Shown here one piece after another: positions 8,583 to 15,866 of a DNA stretch of 47,521 nucleotides. The notes beneath the pieces are model-generated. The model was not told the DNA's origin. It did no database searches and was given only the letters and a program-made list of their open reading frames with translations. Made by a program: the position numbers and the translations under genes. The DNA comes from an uncultured Collinsella sp. (GTDB taxonomy: Bacteria > Actinomycetota > Coriobacteriia > Coriobacteriales > Coriobacteriaceae). The stretch lies in assembly GCA_900544845.1 (NCBI GenBank), contig UQWV01000008.1, forward strand, positions 1 to 47,521. Direction: 5' to 3'. Each line of letters opens with the position of its first letter. The first letter of the stretch is position 1.

Positions 8583-9314
8583 ATGCTTACCAAACTCCTC
8601 TGCGAATTCGGCGCAACTGCCCTCATGATCGTCTTTGGCGTGGGCGTGCACTGCGATACCGTGCTCAAGGGCACCAAGTATCAGGGCTCCGGCCATATGT
8701 TTGCCATCACCACCTGGTCTTTTGGCATCTCGGTCTGCCTGTTTGTCTTTGGCGGTGCCGTGTGCATGAACCCCGCCATGGTGCTTGCCCAGTGCATCGT
8801 CGGCCTGGTGCCGTGGAGCAGCTGCATCCCCTTCATGATTGCCGATATGCTCGGCGGCTTTGTGGGCGCCGTAATCGCTTGGCTTATGTATGCCGATGAG
8901 TTCAAGGCTTCCGAGGGCGTCGTCGACCCCATTGCCCAGCGCAACATCTTCTCGACCAACCCCACCACCGAGGGTACGAACTATGTCCGTAACTTCTTCT
9001 GCGAGGCTATCTGCACCTTCGTGTTCATCAGCGCTATCCTTGCTGCTGCTAGCCGCGCCGGCGAGAACGTTCTGATGCTCGCAATCTGCGTCGGCCTGAT
9101 CGTTTGGGCCGTTGGCATGGGCATGGGCGGCATCACCGGCTTCGCCATGAACCAGGCTCGTGACCTTGGTCCTCGCATGGCCTATCAGGTGCTGCCGATC
9201 AAGAACAAGGCTGACAACAACTGGAAGTACGGCCTGCTTGTTCCTGGCATCGCTCCGTTTGTCGGTGCCGCTCTGGCCGCACTGTTTGTGCACGGTTTCT
9301 TGGGCATGTTCTAG
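8583..9314 (+). CDS. larD: MIP-family channel, LarD-like aquaglyceroporin
   Basis: A 243-residue membrane protein of the aquaporin/GlpF family with six predicted helices and the two half-helix loops. The first box is normal (MNPAM, Asn63-Ala65). The second reads MNQARDLGPR, so the usual NPA is NQA at 190-192, while the Arg and the DLGP that mark glycerol-type channels are kept. In Lactobacillus, LarD is an MIP channel for lactic acid, and the position right after larA (49 bases, AGATAAGG site) supports the same role. Glycerol or another small neutral solute remains possible. The 127-bp palindrome copy 2 starts 25 bases after the stop. Confidence 0.85.
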   Translation: MLTKLLCEFGATALMIVFGVGVHCDTVLKGTKYQGSGHMFAITTWSFGISVCLFVFGGAVCMNPAMVLAQCIVGLVPWSSCIPFMIADMLGGFVGAVIAWLMYADEFKASEGVVDPIAQRNIFSTNPTTEGTNYVRNFFCEAICTFVFISAILAAASRAGENVLMLAICVGLIVWAVGMGMGGITGFAMNQARDLGPRMAYQVLPIKNKADNNWKYGLLVPGIAPFVGAALAALFVHGFLGMF

Positions 9315-9338
9315 TCCAAGACAATTGATATAACGCCC

Positions 9339-9465
9339 GGGTCCGGCATAGGTTAACTTTCCGCCGCGTCCTCGGACATGCAAGAAGCTCCCGCTGCGCG
9401 CTTCGTGCGGCGGGAGCTTCTTGCGTCCTGCGGAGTGCGGCGGAAAGTTAACCTATGCCGGACCC
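9339..9465. repeat. 127-bp nested palindrome, copy 2
   Basis: Same layout as 6414-6540: perfect 29-bp outer arms (9339-9367, 9437-9465), a 69-base interior with the same two 12-base segments, and a 15-bp inner stem capped by a small hairpin. Nine outer-arm pairs and two inner-stem pairs differ from copy 1, each with the matching change on the other side. Same orientation as copy 1. The stretch 9466-9624 after it holds nothing recognisable. Confidence 0.9.
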
Positions 9466-9624
9466 TGCGGGAATCCAGTTGCGTTCGAACAAGCAACCAA
9501 CATATATATCTGAATTTGGATGTGGTGGGCACTTTGTTGTTGGGCGCTTTGAGGTGCGAGTGACACTTTGGGATGCGTGGCGGCCTGGGGTGGGGCGGTG
9601 CCTTGGGATGAGAGGCTTACTTAC

Positions 9625-10164
9625 TTAGTTGAAGAGGGGCTTTATGGCTGATAGGTAGTCTTTGGCTACGTCCTCTTTTGGGGCTTGGAAGTTATGCCAG
9701 GCCCACCATTGGACCATTCCTACGAAGCTTGAGGCTATGTGGTGTAGTAGGAAGCTTCGGTCCATGGTGCCGGCGGGCCCTTGGGGGCCGTTGGGGACGG
9801 TTTCGGCTGCTCGTGACATGATGGTCTTGCGTAAGCAGTCGGCGAAGACGCGTGAGCCGGCGCCGGCTACGAGGGCTCGTACGCCCTGGCGGCGTTCCCA
9901 GAGGTTGTTGAGGATATGCTCGACTTGTACGAGCGGATCATCGAGCGGTGTGCCATCGTCGTCGAGGGCGTGGGTGCAGATGTCGCTCACGAGTTCGGAC
10001 AGTAGGTCATCCTTGCTCTTGAAGAGGCCGTAGAATGTCGCGCGGCCTACGTGAGCGCGCGCGATGATGTCGCCGACGGTGATCTTGCCGTAGTCCTCCT
10101 CGCGAAGGAGCTCGGAAAACGCCGTGACAATAGCGGCGCGGCTTTTGGTTTTGCGGGCATCCAT
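9625..10164 (-). CDS. TetR-family regulator, last gene of larB-larC-tetR
   Basis: 179 residues. The N-terminus (AIVTAFSELLREEDYGKITV then DIIARAHVGRATFYGLFKSK) is a typical TetR helix-turn-helix with the YxxFxxKDDL end; the C-terminal half is the variable ligand and dimer domain, with a WWAWHNF aromatic patch. The ATG at 10164 begins two bases after the larC stop, so the two genes are translationally coupled; an upstream in-frame ATG (10194) would overlap larC and has no ribosome site. It most likely controls the lar genes, and a good candidate operator lies at 11907-11940. The effector is unknown; lactate is a guess. Confidence 0.85.
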   Translation of the reverse strand: MDARKTKSRAAIVTAFSELLREEDYGKITVGDIIARAHVGRATFYGLFKSKDDLLSELVSDICTHALDDDGTPLDDPLVQVEHILNNLWERRQGVRALVAGAGSRVFADCLRKTIMSRAAETVPNGPQGPAGTMDRSFLLHHIASSFVGMVQWWAWHNFQAPKEDVAKDYLSAIKPLFN

Positions 10165-10166
10165 GG

Positions 10167-11069
10167 CTATGCATCCACATGAACAAGCAGGCAACGGAGC
10201 GTGCCGGAGCAGCCCTCGTAGGGGCGCTTACCGGCGCCGTAGCCGACGGCCTCGATGCGGTAGCGGGCCGGCAGGTGCTCGGACGTGCGCAGTGCGGCGA
10301 CGATGGCGGCACCCGTGGGCGTCACGAGCTCGCCGGCGACCGGTGCGGGCGTGAGGGCGATATTGCCCGCCTGGCACAGGTTGACGACAGCGGGGACGGG
10401 AATGGGCATGAGACCGTGGGCACAGCGGATGGTACCGTGACCCTCAGAGAGCGACTCGACCACGATGTCCTCAATACCCAGGTCATCGAGGCAGATGGCG
10501 ACAGAGCAGACGTCGACGATGGAGTCGACGGCGCCCACCTCGTGGAACATGACGGTCTCGGGCGTTTTGCCGTGAGCCTTGGCCTCGGCAGCGGCGAGCG
10601 CGGTAAAGATGGCGAGGGCGCGACGCTTGGCGCCATCGCTTAACTGCGAGCCATCGATGATGGCGGTGACGTCAGCCAAAGAACGGTGGTGATGGTGGTG
10701 GGCGTGATGGTGGCCCTCGTGGTCGTGGTCATGCTCGTGGCAGTGCTCGTGTTCGTGCTCGCCATGATCATGATGGTGGTGCTCATGCTCGTGCGTGTGC
10801 TCGGCAGCTGCTTCGTTGCCGTAGAGCCAGGCCATATCGTGATCGTGGTTCTCGAGCTCCTCTGCAAGCTGGACGTCGAAATCGCAGGCGTTGATGCCAT
10901 GCTTGCTTACGCGTGTGACGGCGATCGTAAAGCCGTCGACCGGCAGCGTGGCGAGCTGCTCGCGCAGGTGCTCCTCGCTGGCGCCTAGGTCGAGCAGGGC
11001 CGCGACGGTCATATCGCCGCTGATGCCCGAGGTGCCGTCGATGATAAGCGTGTGCTGATGATTGGACAT
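10167..11069 (-). CDS. larC: LarC nickel-insertion protein, lacking the C-terminal domain
   Basis: LarC uses CTP to put nickel into the pyridinium dithiolate precursor of the LarA cofactor. Seen: IIDGTSGISGDMTVAALLDLGA at the start (the invariant GISGDM), a His/Glu/Asp-rich segment at about residues 80-126, then FHEVGAVDSIVD, EGHGTIRCAHGLMPIPVPA, and TPTGAAI. It ends with GYGAGKRPYEG and about 15 more residues, 300 in all. Full LarC proteins are about 400 residues, and L. plantarum makes the second half (LarC2) by frameshifting. No LarC2-like sequence follows here in any frame; tetR starts two bases later. Start ATG 11069 follows AAGGAG, which overlaps the larB stop. Confidence 0.88.
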   Translation of the reverse strand: MSNHQHTLIIDGTSGISGDMTVAALLDLGASEEHLREQLATLPVDGFTIAVTRVSKHGINACDFDVQLAEELENHDHDMAWLYGNEAAAEHTHEHEHHHHDHGEHEHEHCHEHDHDHEGHHHAHHHHHRSLADVTAIIDGSQLSDGAKRRALAIFTALAAAEAKAHGKTPETVMFHEVGAVDSIVDVCSVAICLDDLGIEDIVVESLSEGHGTIRCAHGLMPIPVPAVVNLCQAGNIALTPAPVAGELVTPTGAAIVAALRTSEHLPARYRIEAVGYGAGKRPYEGCSGTLRCLLVHVDA

Positions 11070-11079
11070 GGAATGCTCC

Positions 11080-11862
11080 TTAACGGGCGCAGGGCGTGCC
11101 GGCGCTCAGATGATTGATAAGACTTGCCTGGTAGGCGGCACCAAAGCCGTTGTCGATGTTGACGACCGAAACGCCGCTGGCGCAGGAGTTGAGCATGGCG
11201 AGCAGCGCGGCTACGCCACCAAAGCTCGCGCCGTAACCCACACTGGTGGGAACGGCTATGACCGGACAGCTTACCAGGCCGCCGACAACGCTCGCCAGTG
11301 CGCCCTCCATGCCGGCAATGGCGATGACCACCTGTGCCTGGGCGAGTTCCTCGGCATGCGCGAGCAGACGGTGCAGGCCGGCGACACCCACGTCGTAGAG
11401 GCGGTCGACCTCGTTGCCATAGAACTCGGCCGTCAACGCGGCTTCTTCGGCGACGGGCAGGTCGCTCGTGCCGGCGCAGGCGACGACGATGCGTCCGTTG
11501 CCGGTGGGGGAGGGCTTGCCGCCCACGAGGGCGAGCTGTGCGTCCGGGACATATCCCAGGTCGATGCCGTTGCCAAGAAGCTCAGCGGTGCGCGCGGCTT
11601 TTTCGGCATCCAGGCGCGTGACCAGGATGCGCTCCTGGCCGGCATCGCGCAGTGCTTCGATAATGGCGGCAATCTGATCGGCGGTTTTACCGGCCCCGTA
11701 GACAACCTCGCCGGCTCCCTGGCGCACCCCGCGCGAAAGATCGAGCTGCGCAAAGCCCAAATCGGCGGTCGGAGCCGTCTGGATGCGCGTGAGGGCGTCG
11801 GCAGGGGTGACTGCTCCGCCGGCAACATCGCTCAGCAATTGCTCAAGATCTCGCTTATCCAT
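11080..11862 (-). CDS. larB: LarB, nicotinate dinucleotide carboxylase/hydrolase
   Basis: LarB carboxylates nicotinic acid adenine dinucleotide and hydrolyses its phosphoanhydride, the first step of the nickel-pincer cofactor. The protein has a short helical N-terminus (DLEQLLSDVAGGAVTPADAL, FAQLDLSRGVRQG, EVVYGAGKT) and a PurE-like C-terminal domain (VACAGTSDLPVAEEA, DVGVAGLHRLL, AIAGMEGALASVVGG, VPTSVGYGASFGG). It has 260 residues. ATG 11862 is chosen because GAAGGGAA lies at the right distance; an in-frame ATG at 11895 has no such site. The gene is followed after 10 bases by larC. Confidence 0.92.
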   Translation of the reverse strand: MDKRDLEQLLSDVAGGAVTPADALTRIQTAPTADLGFAQLDLSRGVRQGAGEVVYGAGKTADQIAAIIEALRDAGQERILVTRLDAEKAARTAELLGNGIDLGYVPDAQLALVGGKPSPTGNGRIVVACAGTSDLPVAEEAALTAEFYGNEVDRLYDVGVAGLHRLLAHAEELAQAQVVIAIAGMEGALASVVGGLVSCPVIAVPTSVGYGASFGGVAALLAMLNSCASGVSVVNIDNGFGAAYQASLINHLSAGTPCAR

Positions 11863-11906
11863 ATATGTTCCCTTCGACGGCGCAAAGTCTAGCACTCAAA
11901 GGGTAT

Positions 11907-11940
11907 GTTTCCGAACACTAAGACAAAATTGTTCGGAAAC
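11907..11940. promoter_or_regulatory. Candidate operator upstream of larB (perfect 11-bp inverted repeat)
   Basis: GTTTCCGAACA (11907-11917) and TGTTCGGAAAC (11930-11940) are perfect inverted copies 12 bases apart, located 45-78 bases upstream of the larB start and between serB and larB. Size and position suit a dimeric repressor, most simply the TetR protein encoded in the same operon. Confidence 0.6.
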
Positions 11941-11976
11941 TATAGGACAGACTGATTCAATTGTTAGACGGATCGG

Positions 11977-12612
11977 CTAATCGCGCAGGATGATGTCCAT
12001 AGCGAGCATCAGGTTGCGCTCGTCGATGGCAAACGGGGCCGCCTCGCGCGTCTTGGGCTTGGCACAAAACGCGATGCCCGTGCCCGCGGCCTGAATCATG
12101 GGGATGTCGTTGGCACCGTCGCCGATCGCGACGGTGTGGGCCATATCGACGCCGCACTCAACTGCCCAGTCCAGCAGCTGGATGAGCTTGGACTCCTTGG
12201 TCACAATGTCGGCAGCCAACTTACCGGTGAGCTTGCCGTCCACGACCTCCAGACGATTGGCCAGGCAGAAGTCGATACCCGCGGCAGCCACGATTTTGTC
12301 AGCGACCTCGTGGAAACCGCCGCTCACCACGCCGACCTTCCAGCCCTTGCTGTGTGCCGAGCGCACAAGCTCCAGCGCGCCGGGGGTAAACGTCACGCGC
12401 TCAAAGGTGCGCTCGAACACGCTCTTGTCCAGGCCGGCAAGCAGCCCCACGCGCTCCTCGAGCGCCTGCTTAAAGTCAAGCTCGCCGCGCATGGCGCGTT
12501 CGGTGATCTGTGCAACTTGCTCACCCACGCCGGCCTCCTCGCCCAACAGGTCGATGACTTCCTGGTTGATGAGCGTGGAGTCGATATCCATAACGATGAG
12601 GCGTGCAGTCAT
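11977..12612 (-). CDS. serB: Phosphoserine phosphatase
   Basis: HAD-family phosphatase catalysing the last step of serine synthesis. Motif I is MDIDSTLI (nucleophile Asp and general acid Asp at about residues 9 and 11), motif II VVSGGF, then a conserved Lys region, and motif IV GDGANDIPM. The cap region ERVGLLAGLDKSV matches SerB. 211 residues. Start ATG 12612 has GGAAAGG upstream; the longer frame to 12657 has no site. It is transcribed away from aspS, toward larB, with a 114-base gap that holds the palindromic operator, so it is probably not cotranscribed with lar. Confidence 0.93.
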   Translation of the reverse strand: MTARLIVMDIDSTLINQEVIDLLGEEAGVGEQVAQITERAMRGELDFKQALEERVGLLAGLDKSVFERTFERVTFTPGALELVRSAHSKGWKVGVVSGGFHEVADKIVAAAGIDFCLANRLEVVDGKLTGKLAADIVTKESKLIQLLDWAVECGVDMAHTVAIGDGANDIPMIQAAGTGIAFCAKPKTREAAPFAIDERNLMLAMDIILRD

Positions 12613-12868
12613 GGTGGGCCTTTCCGAGTGCTGTTTTATTGGGGCATATTGTCGCACGTGACGAGCGCGGGCGGGTGTCGCGGCGCGTCAATTGTTTCGT
12701 CTCCGTCAAGTCTTTGGGCAGGAGCCACTTTTTCGCGGCACATCGACGCGAGTGCGATAAGATAGAACGCCATGTCTGGCTGCGCGGTTTACGCAGGCTG
12801 GGCAAATCTGTACGACGCCGCCCGGAACGACACGGGGCGGCACAGATCCATAAAGGAGGATCACTGGT

Positions 12869-14656
12869 ATGAGCCAGACCCGTCCCATCGATGAGCATTC
12901 CATGCACACCCGTACCTGCGGCGAGCTTCGCTTCGAGAACGTGGGCGAAGAGGTCACCCTCACCGGTTGGGTGAGCCGTCGCCGCGACCACGGCGGCCTT
13001 ATCTTCTGCGACCTTCGCGACCGTGAGGGCATCACGCAGCTCACCTTCGACCCCGAGCACTCCGACGGCGATGCCTTTAAGATCGCCGAGACCATGCGTC
13101 CCGAGTGGCCCATCAAGATTCACGGCGTCGTGCGCGCCCGTGGCGAGGAGACCACCAACACCAAGCTCGCGACCGGCGAGATCGAGGTCCTGACCGATCA
13201 TGCCGAGGTGCTCAACACTTCCGTCACCCCGCCGTTCCAGATCGAGGACGGCATCGAGACCAGCGAGGACACCCGCCTGCGCTATCGCTATCTGGACCTC
13301 CGTCGTCCCGAGATGATGGCCAACCTCAAGCTGCGCTCCGACTTTACCTTTGCCATTCGCGAGGCGCTGCACAACCGTGAGTTCATGGAGGTCGAGACGC
13401 CCTCCCTGTTCAAGTCCACGCCCGAGGGCGCCCGCGACTTCATCGTCCCCAGCCGTATCCAGCCGGGCAACTTCTACGCCCTGCCGCAGTCTCCGCAGCT
13501 CCTGAAGCAGCTGCTTATGGTCGGTGGCGTCGAGCGCTACTACCAGGTTGCCAAGTGCTTCCGCGACGAGGACCTGCGTGCCGACCGTCAGCCCGAGTTC
13601 ACCCAGGTCGATATCGAGATGTCCTTCGTGGACCAGAACGACGTCATGAGCGCGCTCGAGGAGGTCCTGGCCGACGCCTTCGGCCGCATGGGCGTCGAGA
13701 TGCCCACGCCGCTGCGTCGCATGAACTACTGGGAGGCCATGGACACCTATGGCTCCGACAAGCCCGATACCCGCTATGGCATGCACCTGGTCGACCTGAC
13801 CGACATCTTTGCCAACTCCAAGTTCAAGGTCTTTGCGACTGCCGCAAACGAGGAGGGCTCTGTCGTCAAGGCCATCAACGCCAAGGGTGCCGGTGCCTGG
13901 GCTCGCGCCAAGATCGATAAGCTTGCCGGCGTGGCCTCCACGTTTGGCGCCAAGGGCTTGGCCTGGATCGCATTCCGCGAGGATGGCTCCATCAACAGCC
14001 CCATCGTCAAGTTCTTCTCGGACGAGGAGATGGCGGCTCTGCGTGAGCGCATGAACGTCGAGCCCGGCGACCTTGTGATGTTCGCCGCCGGTCCGCGCCT
14101 GCTCTCTGACGAGATCCTGGGCGGCATGCGTTCCCACATGGCTAACGCGCTCGAGATCAAGCGCGAGGGCCACGACTTCCTGTGGGTCGTCAACTTCCCG
14201 CTGTTCCACTGGGACGAGGATCGCAAGGCCTATGCTGCCGAGCACCAGCCCTTTACCCTGCCGACCGAGACCGACATCGCCAAGATCGAGGCCGACCCGC
14301 TGGCAGCCGGTTCCTGCACCTACGACTTTGTCATGGACGGCTTTGAGGCCGGCGGCGGCGGTATGCGTATCCACAACGCCGAGATGCAGATGTCCATGCT
14401 CAAGCTCCTGGGCTTTACCGAGGAGCGCGCCGAGTCTCAGTTTGGCTTCCTCATGGAGGCCCTCAAGTTTGGTGCGCCCCCGATGGGCGGCTTCGCCCTG
14501 GGCCTGGACCGCGTGTGCATGCTGCTCACCGGCTCCGACTCTATCCGCGACGTCATGGCGTTCCCCAAGACGGCCAGCGGCTCCGACCTCATGTCGGGCG
14601 CTCCGAGTGCCGTTTCCGGCGCCCAGCTCAAGGACGTCAGCCTGCGCTTGATGTAG
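12869..14656 (+). CDS. aspS: Aspartyl-tRNA synthetase
   Basis: Class IIb synthetase. The N-terminal OB-fold (GEEVTLTGWVSRRRDHGGLI) binds the anticodon; the catalytic domain shows TPEGARDFIVPSR, the motif 2 region YYQVAKCFRDEDLRADRQPE and EFTQVDIEMSF, the bacterial GAD insertion in the middle, and motif 3 near GGFALGLDRVCMLL. 595 residues, normal for bacterial AspRS. Whether it is discriminating (Asp only) or also charges tRNA-Asn cannot be settled by reading. Start follows AAAGGAGG. A strong terminator follows at 14680. Confidence 0.97.
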   Translation: MSQTRPIDEHSMHTRTCGELRFENVGEEVTLTGWVSRRRDHGGLIFCDLRDREGITQLTFDPEHSDGDAFKIAETMRPEWPIKIHGVVRARGEETTNTKLATGEIEVLTDHAEVLNTSVTPPFQIEDGIETSEDTRLRYRYLDLRRPEMMANLKLRSDFTFAIREALHNREFMEVETPSLFKSTPEGARDFIVPSRIQPGNFYALPQSPQLLKQLLMVGGVERYYQVAKCFRDEDLRADRQPEFTQVDIEMSFVDQNDVMSALEEVLADAFGRMGVEMPTPLRRMNYWEAMDTYGSDKPDTRYGMHLVDLTDIFANSKFKVFATAANEEGSVVKAINAKGAGAWARAKIDKLAGVASTFGAKGLAWIAFREDGSINSPIVKFFSDEEMAALRERMNVEPGDLVMFAAGPRLLSDEILGGMRSHMANALEIKREGHDFLWVVNFPLFHWDEDRKAYAAEHQPFTLPTETDIAKIEADPLAAGSCTYDFVMDGFEAGGGGMRIHNAEMQMSMLKLLGFTEERAESQFGFLMEALKFGAPPMGGFALGLDRVCMLLTGSDSIRDVMAFPKTASGSDLMSGAPSAVSGAQLKDVSLRLM

Positions 14657-14679
14657 GCAAGCGGCTACCTATTGCCTGT

Positions 14680-14714
14680 AACGAGGGAAGGACGTGTGCC
14701 TTCCCTCGTTTTTT
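14680..14714 (+). terminator. Terminator of aspS
   Basis: Perfect 12-bp stem (14680-14691 with 14699-14710), 7-base loop, T-run to 14714. Confidence 0.92.
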
Positions 14715-14799
14715 GTGGGACGGGGGTGCGCCGGTAACGTACAATAACTACCACGTGGCCGGGTTTGCCGGCCGAATGTGCGACGTCGTGGGAGGGGAC

Positions 14800-15048
14800 A
14801 TGGTCGAGTTTACAAAGACGATTAAAGATCCGTTGGGATTGCATGCCCGCCCGGTTGCGCTGCTCTATGACATTATTGCCAAGCATCGTAGCAACGTATC
14901 GGTCAGCATCGGCGATCGCCATACCGACGGCCGCGATGTGATGGGGCTCATGGCTCTCTACGGCGAATGTGGCGAAGACATCGTGTTCCGCGTTTCGGGC
15001 GTGGATGAGGCCTCCTGCGTCACATCGATCAGAAACCTCTCGCTCTAA
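14800..15048 (+). CDS. ptsH: HPr phosphocarrier-like protein with Asp46
   Basis: 82 residues with the HPr fold signature LGLHARPVALLYDII, putting the phosphorylatable His at exactly residue 15. The regulatory site, normally Ser46 in a K-S-I-M-G sequence, reads R-D-V-M-G, so Asp46 replaces Ser46. The rest (GLMALYGECGEDIVFRVSG) aligns without gaps. It may carry phosphate from enzyme I to PTS transporters, but it cannot be a normal substrate of HPr kinase and might mimic the Ser-phosphorylated state. It stands alone, with neither ptsI nor hprK adjacent. ATG 14800 follows GGGAGG at short spacing; an ATG at 14776 has no site. A terminator follows. Confidence 0.87.
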   Translation: MVEFTKTIKDPLGLHARPVALLYDIIAKHRSNVSVSIGDRHTDGRDVMGLMALYGECGEDIVFRVSGVDEASCVTSIRNLSL

Positions 15049-15057
15049 GCATGACAG

Positions 15058-15093
15058 GGCGCGGCAAAGGACAGCTCTTTGCCGCGCCTTTTT
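15058..15093 (+). terminator. Terminator of the HPr gene
   Basis: 12-bp stem (15058-15069 with 15077-15088), 7-base loop and a T-run. Confidence 0.9.
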
Positions 15094-15140
15094 GTTTCGT
15101 ATAGGAAACTTTTTCGAAATCTAAATGGGGACCCTTTCCA

Positions 15141-15194
15141 AAAAGTTAACCACGTGCTAGTTTACTATAGCGAACATAGACGTGGTTAACTTTT
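15141..15194. promoter_or_regulatory. Large inverted repeat in the feo promoter
   Basis: Perfect 15-bp arms (15141-15155 and 15180-15194; half-site GTTAACCACGT) separated by 24 bases that contain TACTAT, a possible -10. Located 44-97 bases before the first feoA. A metal-responsive repressor site is plausible; the half-site differs from the DtxR-like box at 15772. Confidence 0.55.
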
Positions 15195-15237
15195 GCTGCG
15201 TCGATGTTGAGGACGAACTGACGTTAGGAGCTCACTC

Positions 15238-15480
15238 ATGTCTTGCGGACCGCAGATGCCGGCTATGCCGCTTTCGATGGTAAAAGCGGGCGAAACCGTG
15301 CGCGTGTCTCGCGTAAAGGGCAATGAGGATATGAAGCACCATCTCAAGGACCTCGGCTTTGTCGAGGGCAACGAGATCCACGTGGTGAGCTCGAGTGGCG
15401 CCAATATCATCGTCACGGTGCTGGGCGCTCGCTTTGGCATCGATTCCAAGGTCGCCATGCACATCATGACCGTCGGTTAG
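15238..15480 (+). CDS. feoA: FeoA, first copy
   Basis: 80-residue SH3-like FeoA domain: MVKAGETVRVSRVKGNEDMK, HLKDLGFVEGNEIHVVS, then IIVTVLGARFGIDSKVAMHI. FeoA is a small cytoplasmic partner of the FeoB ferrous-iron channel. AGGAG precedes the ATG. It is the first gene of a feoA-feoA-feoB unit; the next gene starts 39 bases later. Confidence 0.93.
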   Translation: MSCGPQMPAMPLSMVKAGETVRVSRVKGNEDMKHHLKDLGFVEGNEIHVVSSSGANIIVTVLGARFGIDSKVAMHIMTVG

Positions 15481-15519
15481 TCCACAGCGTTCTGTAAAAA
15501 CTGAAAGGGGGACAAGTAA

Positions 15520-15741
15520 ATGAAGACGTTGGGTGACGTTAAGGTGGGCGAGAGCTCTACCATCGTCAAGCTTCACGGTGAGGGCGCACTTCGCCGTCAC
15601 CTCATGGACCTGGGGCTCATCAAGGGCACTTCGTTCAAGGTCGTAAAGGTTGCACCGCTCGGTGATCCGGTCGAGATCAACGTGCGCGGCTACGAGCTTT
15701 CCATCCGTAAGGAGGAGGCCGCCGTCGTCGAGGTCCAGTAA
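15520..15741 (+). CDS. feoA: FeoA, second copy
   Basis: 73 residues, the same SH3-like fold (LGDVKVGESSTIVKLHG, HLMDLGLIKGTSFKVVKVAP, DPVEINVRGYELSIRKEEA). It is clearly diverged from the first copy, so the two are probably not interchangeable; several anaerobes carry two FeoA proteins with one FeoB. AAAGGGGGA precedes the ATG. A DtxR-like box lies between this gene and feoB. Confidence 0.93.
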   Translation: MKTLGDVKVGESSTIVKLHGEGALRRHLMDLGLIKGTSFKVVKVAPLGDPVEINVRGYELSIRKEEAAVVEVQ

Positions 15742-15771
15742 GGGATCTTTGCGCGGTTATTTCTGCAGATA

Positions 15772-15791
15772 AAGTTAGGTTTTTCTAACTT
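15772..15791. promoter_or_regulatory. DtxR/IdeR-like box between feoA and feoB
   Basis: 20-bp palindrome with 7-bp arms: AAGTTAG, GTTTTT, CTAACTT. The TTAG..CTAA pattern is the kind of site bound by DtxR-family iron repressors. Its place inside the operon suggests a second, iron-controlled start for feoB, or weak coupling of feoB to feoA. Confidence 0.55.
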
Positions 15792-15866
15792 AATGCAGCA
15801 TCTTTGAAGCACATTATCCAGCCCGCGCGGAGAAAGCAGCGCAGGCACACAAGGAAGAAGGATTGA

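Noticed and set aside
9668..10312. Search for a LarC2 frame downstream of larC reached by frameshift
   Set aside because: The alternative frames read Ser/Arg/Ala-rich shadow protein without LarC2 features and are inside tetR.
10680..10800. Repetitive CAT/GTG-rich stretch that looks like a DNA repeat
   Set aside because: It encodes the His-rich metal-binding loop of LarC, in frame and typical of the family.
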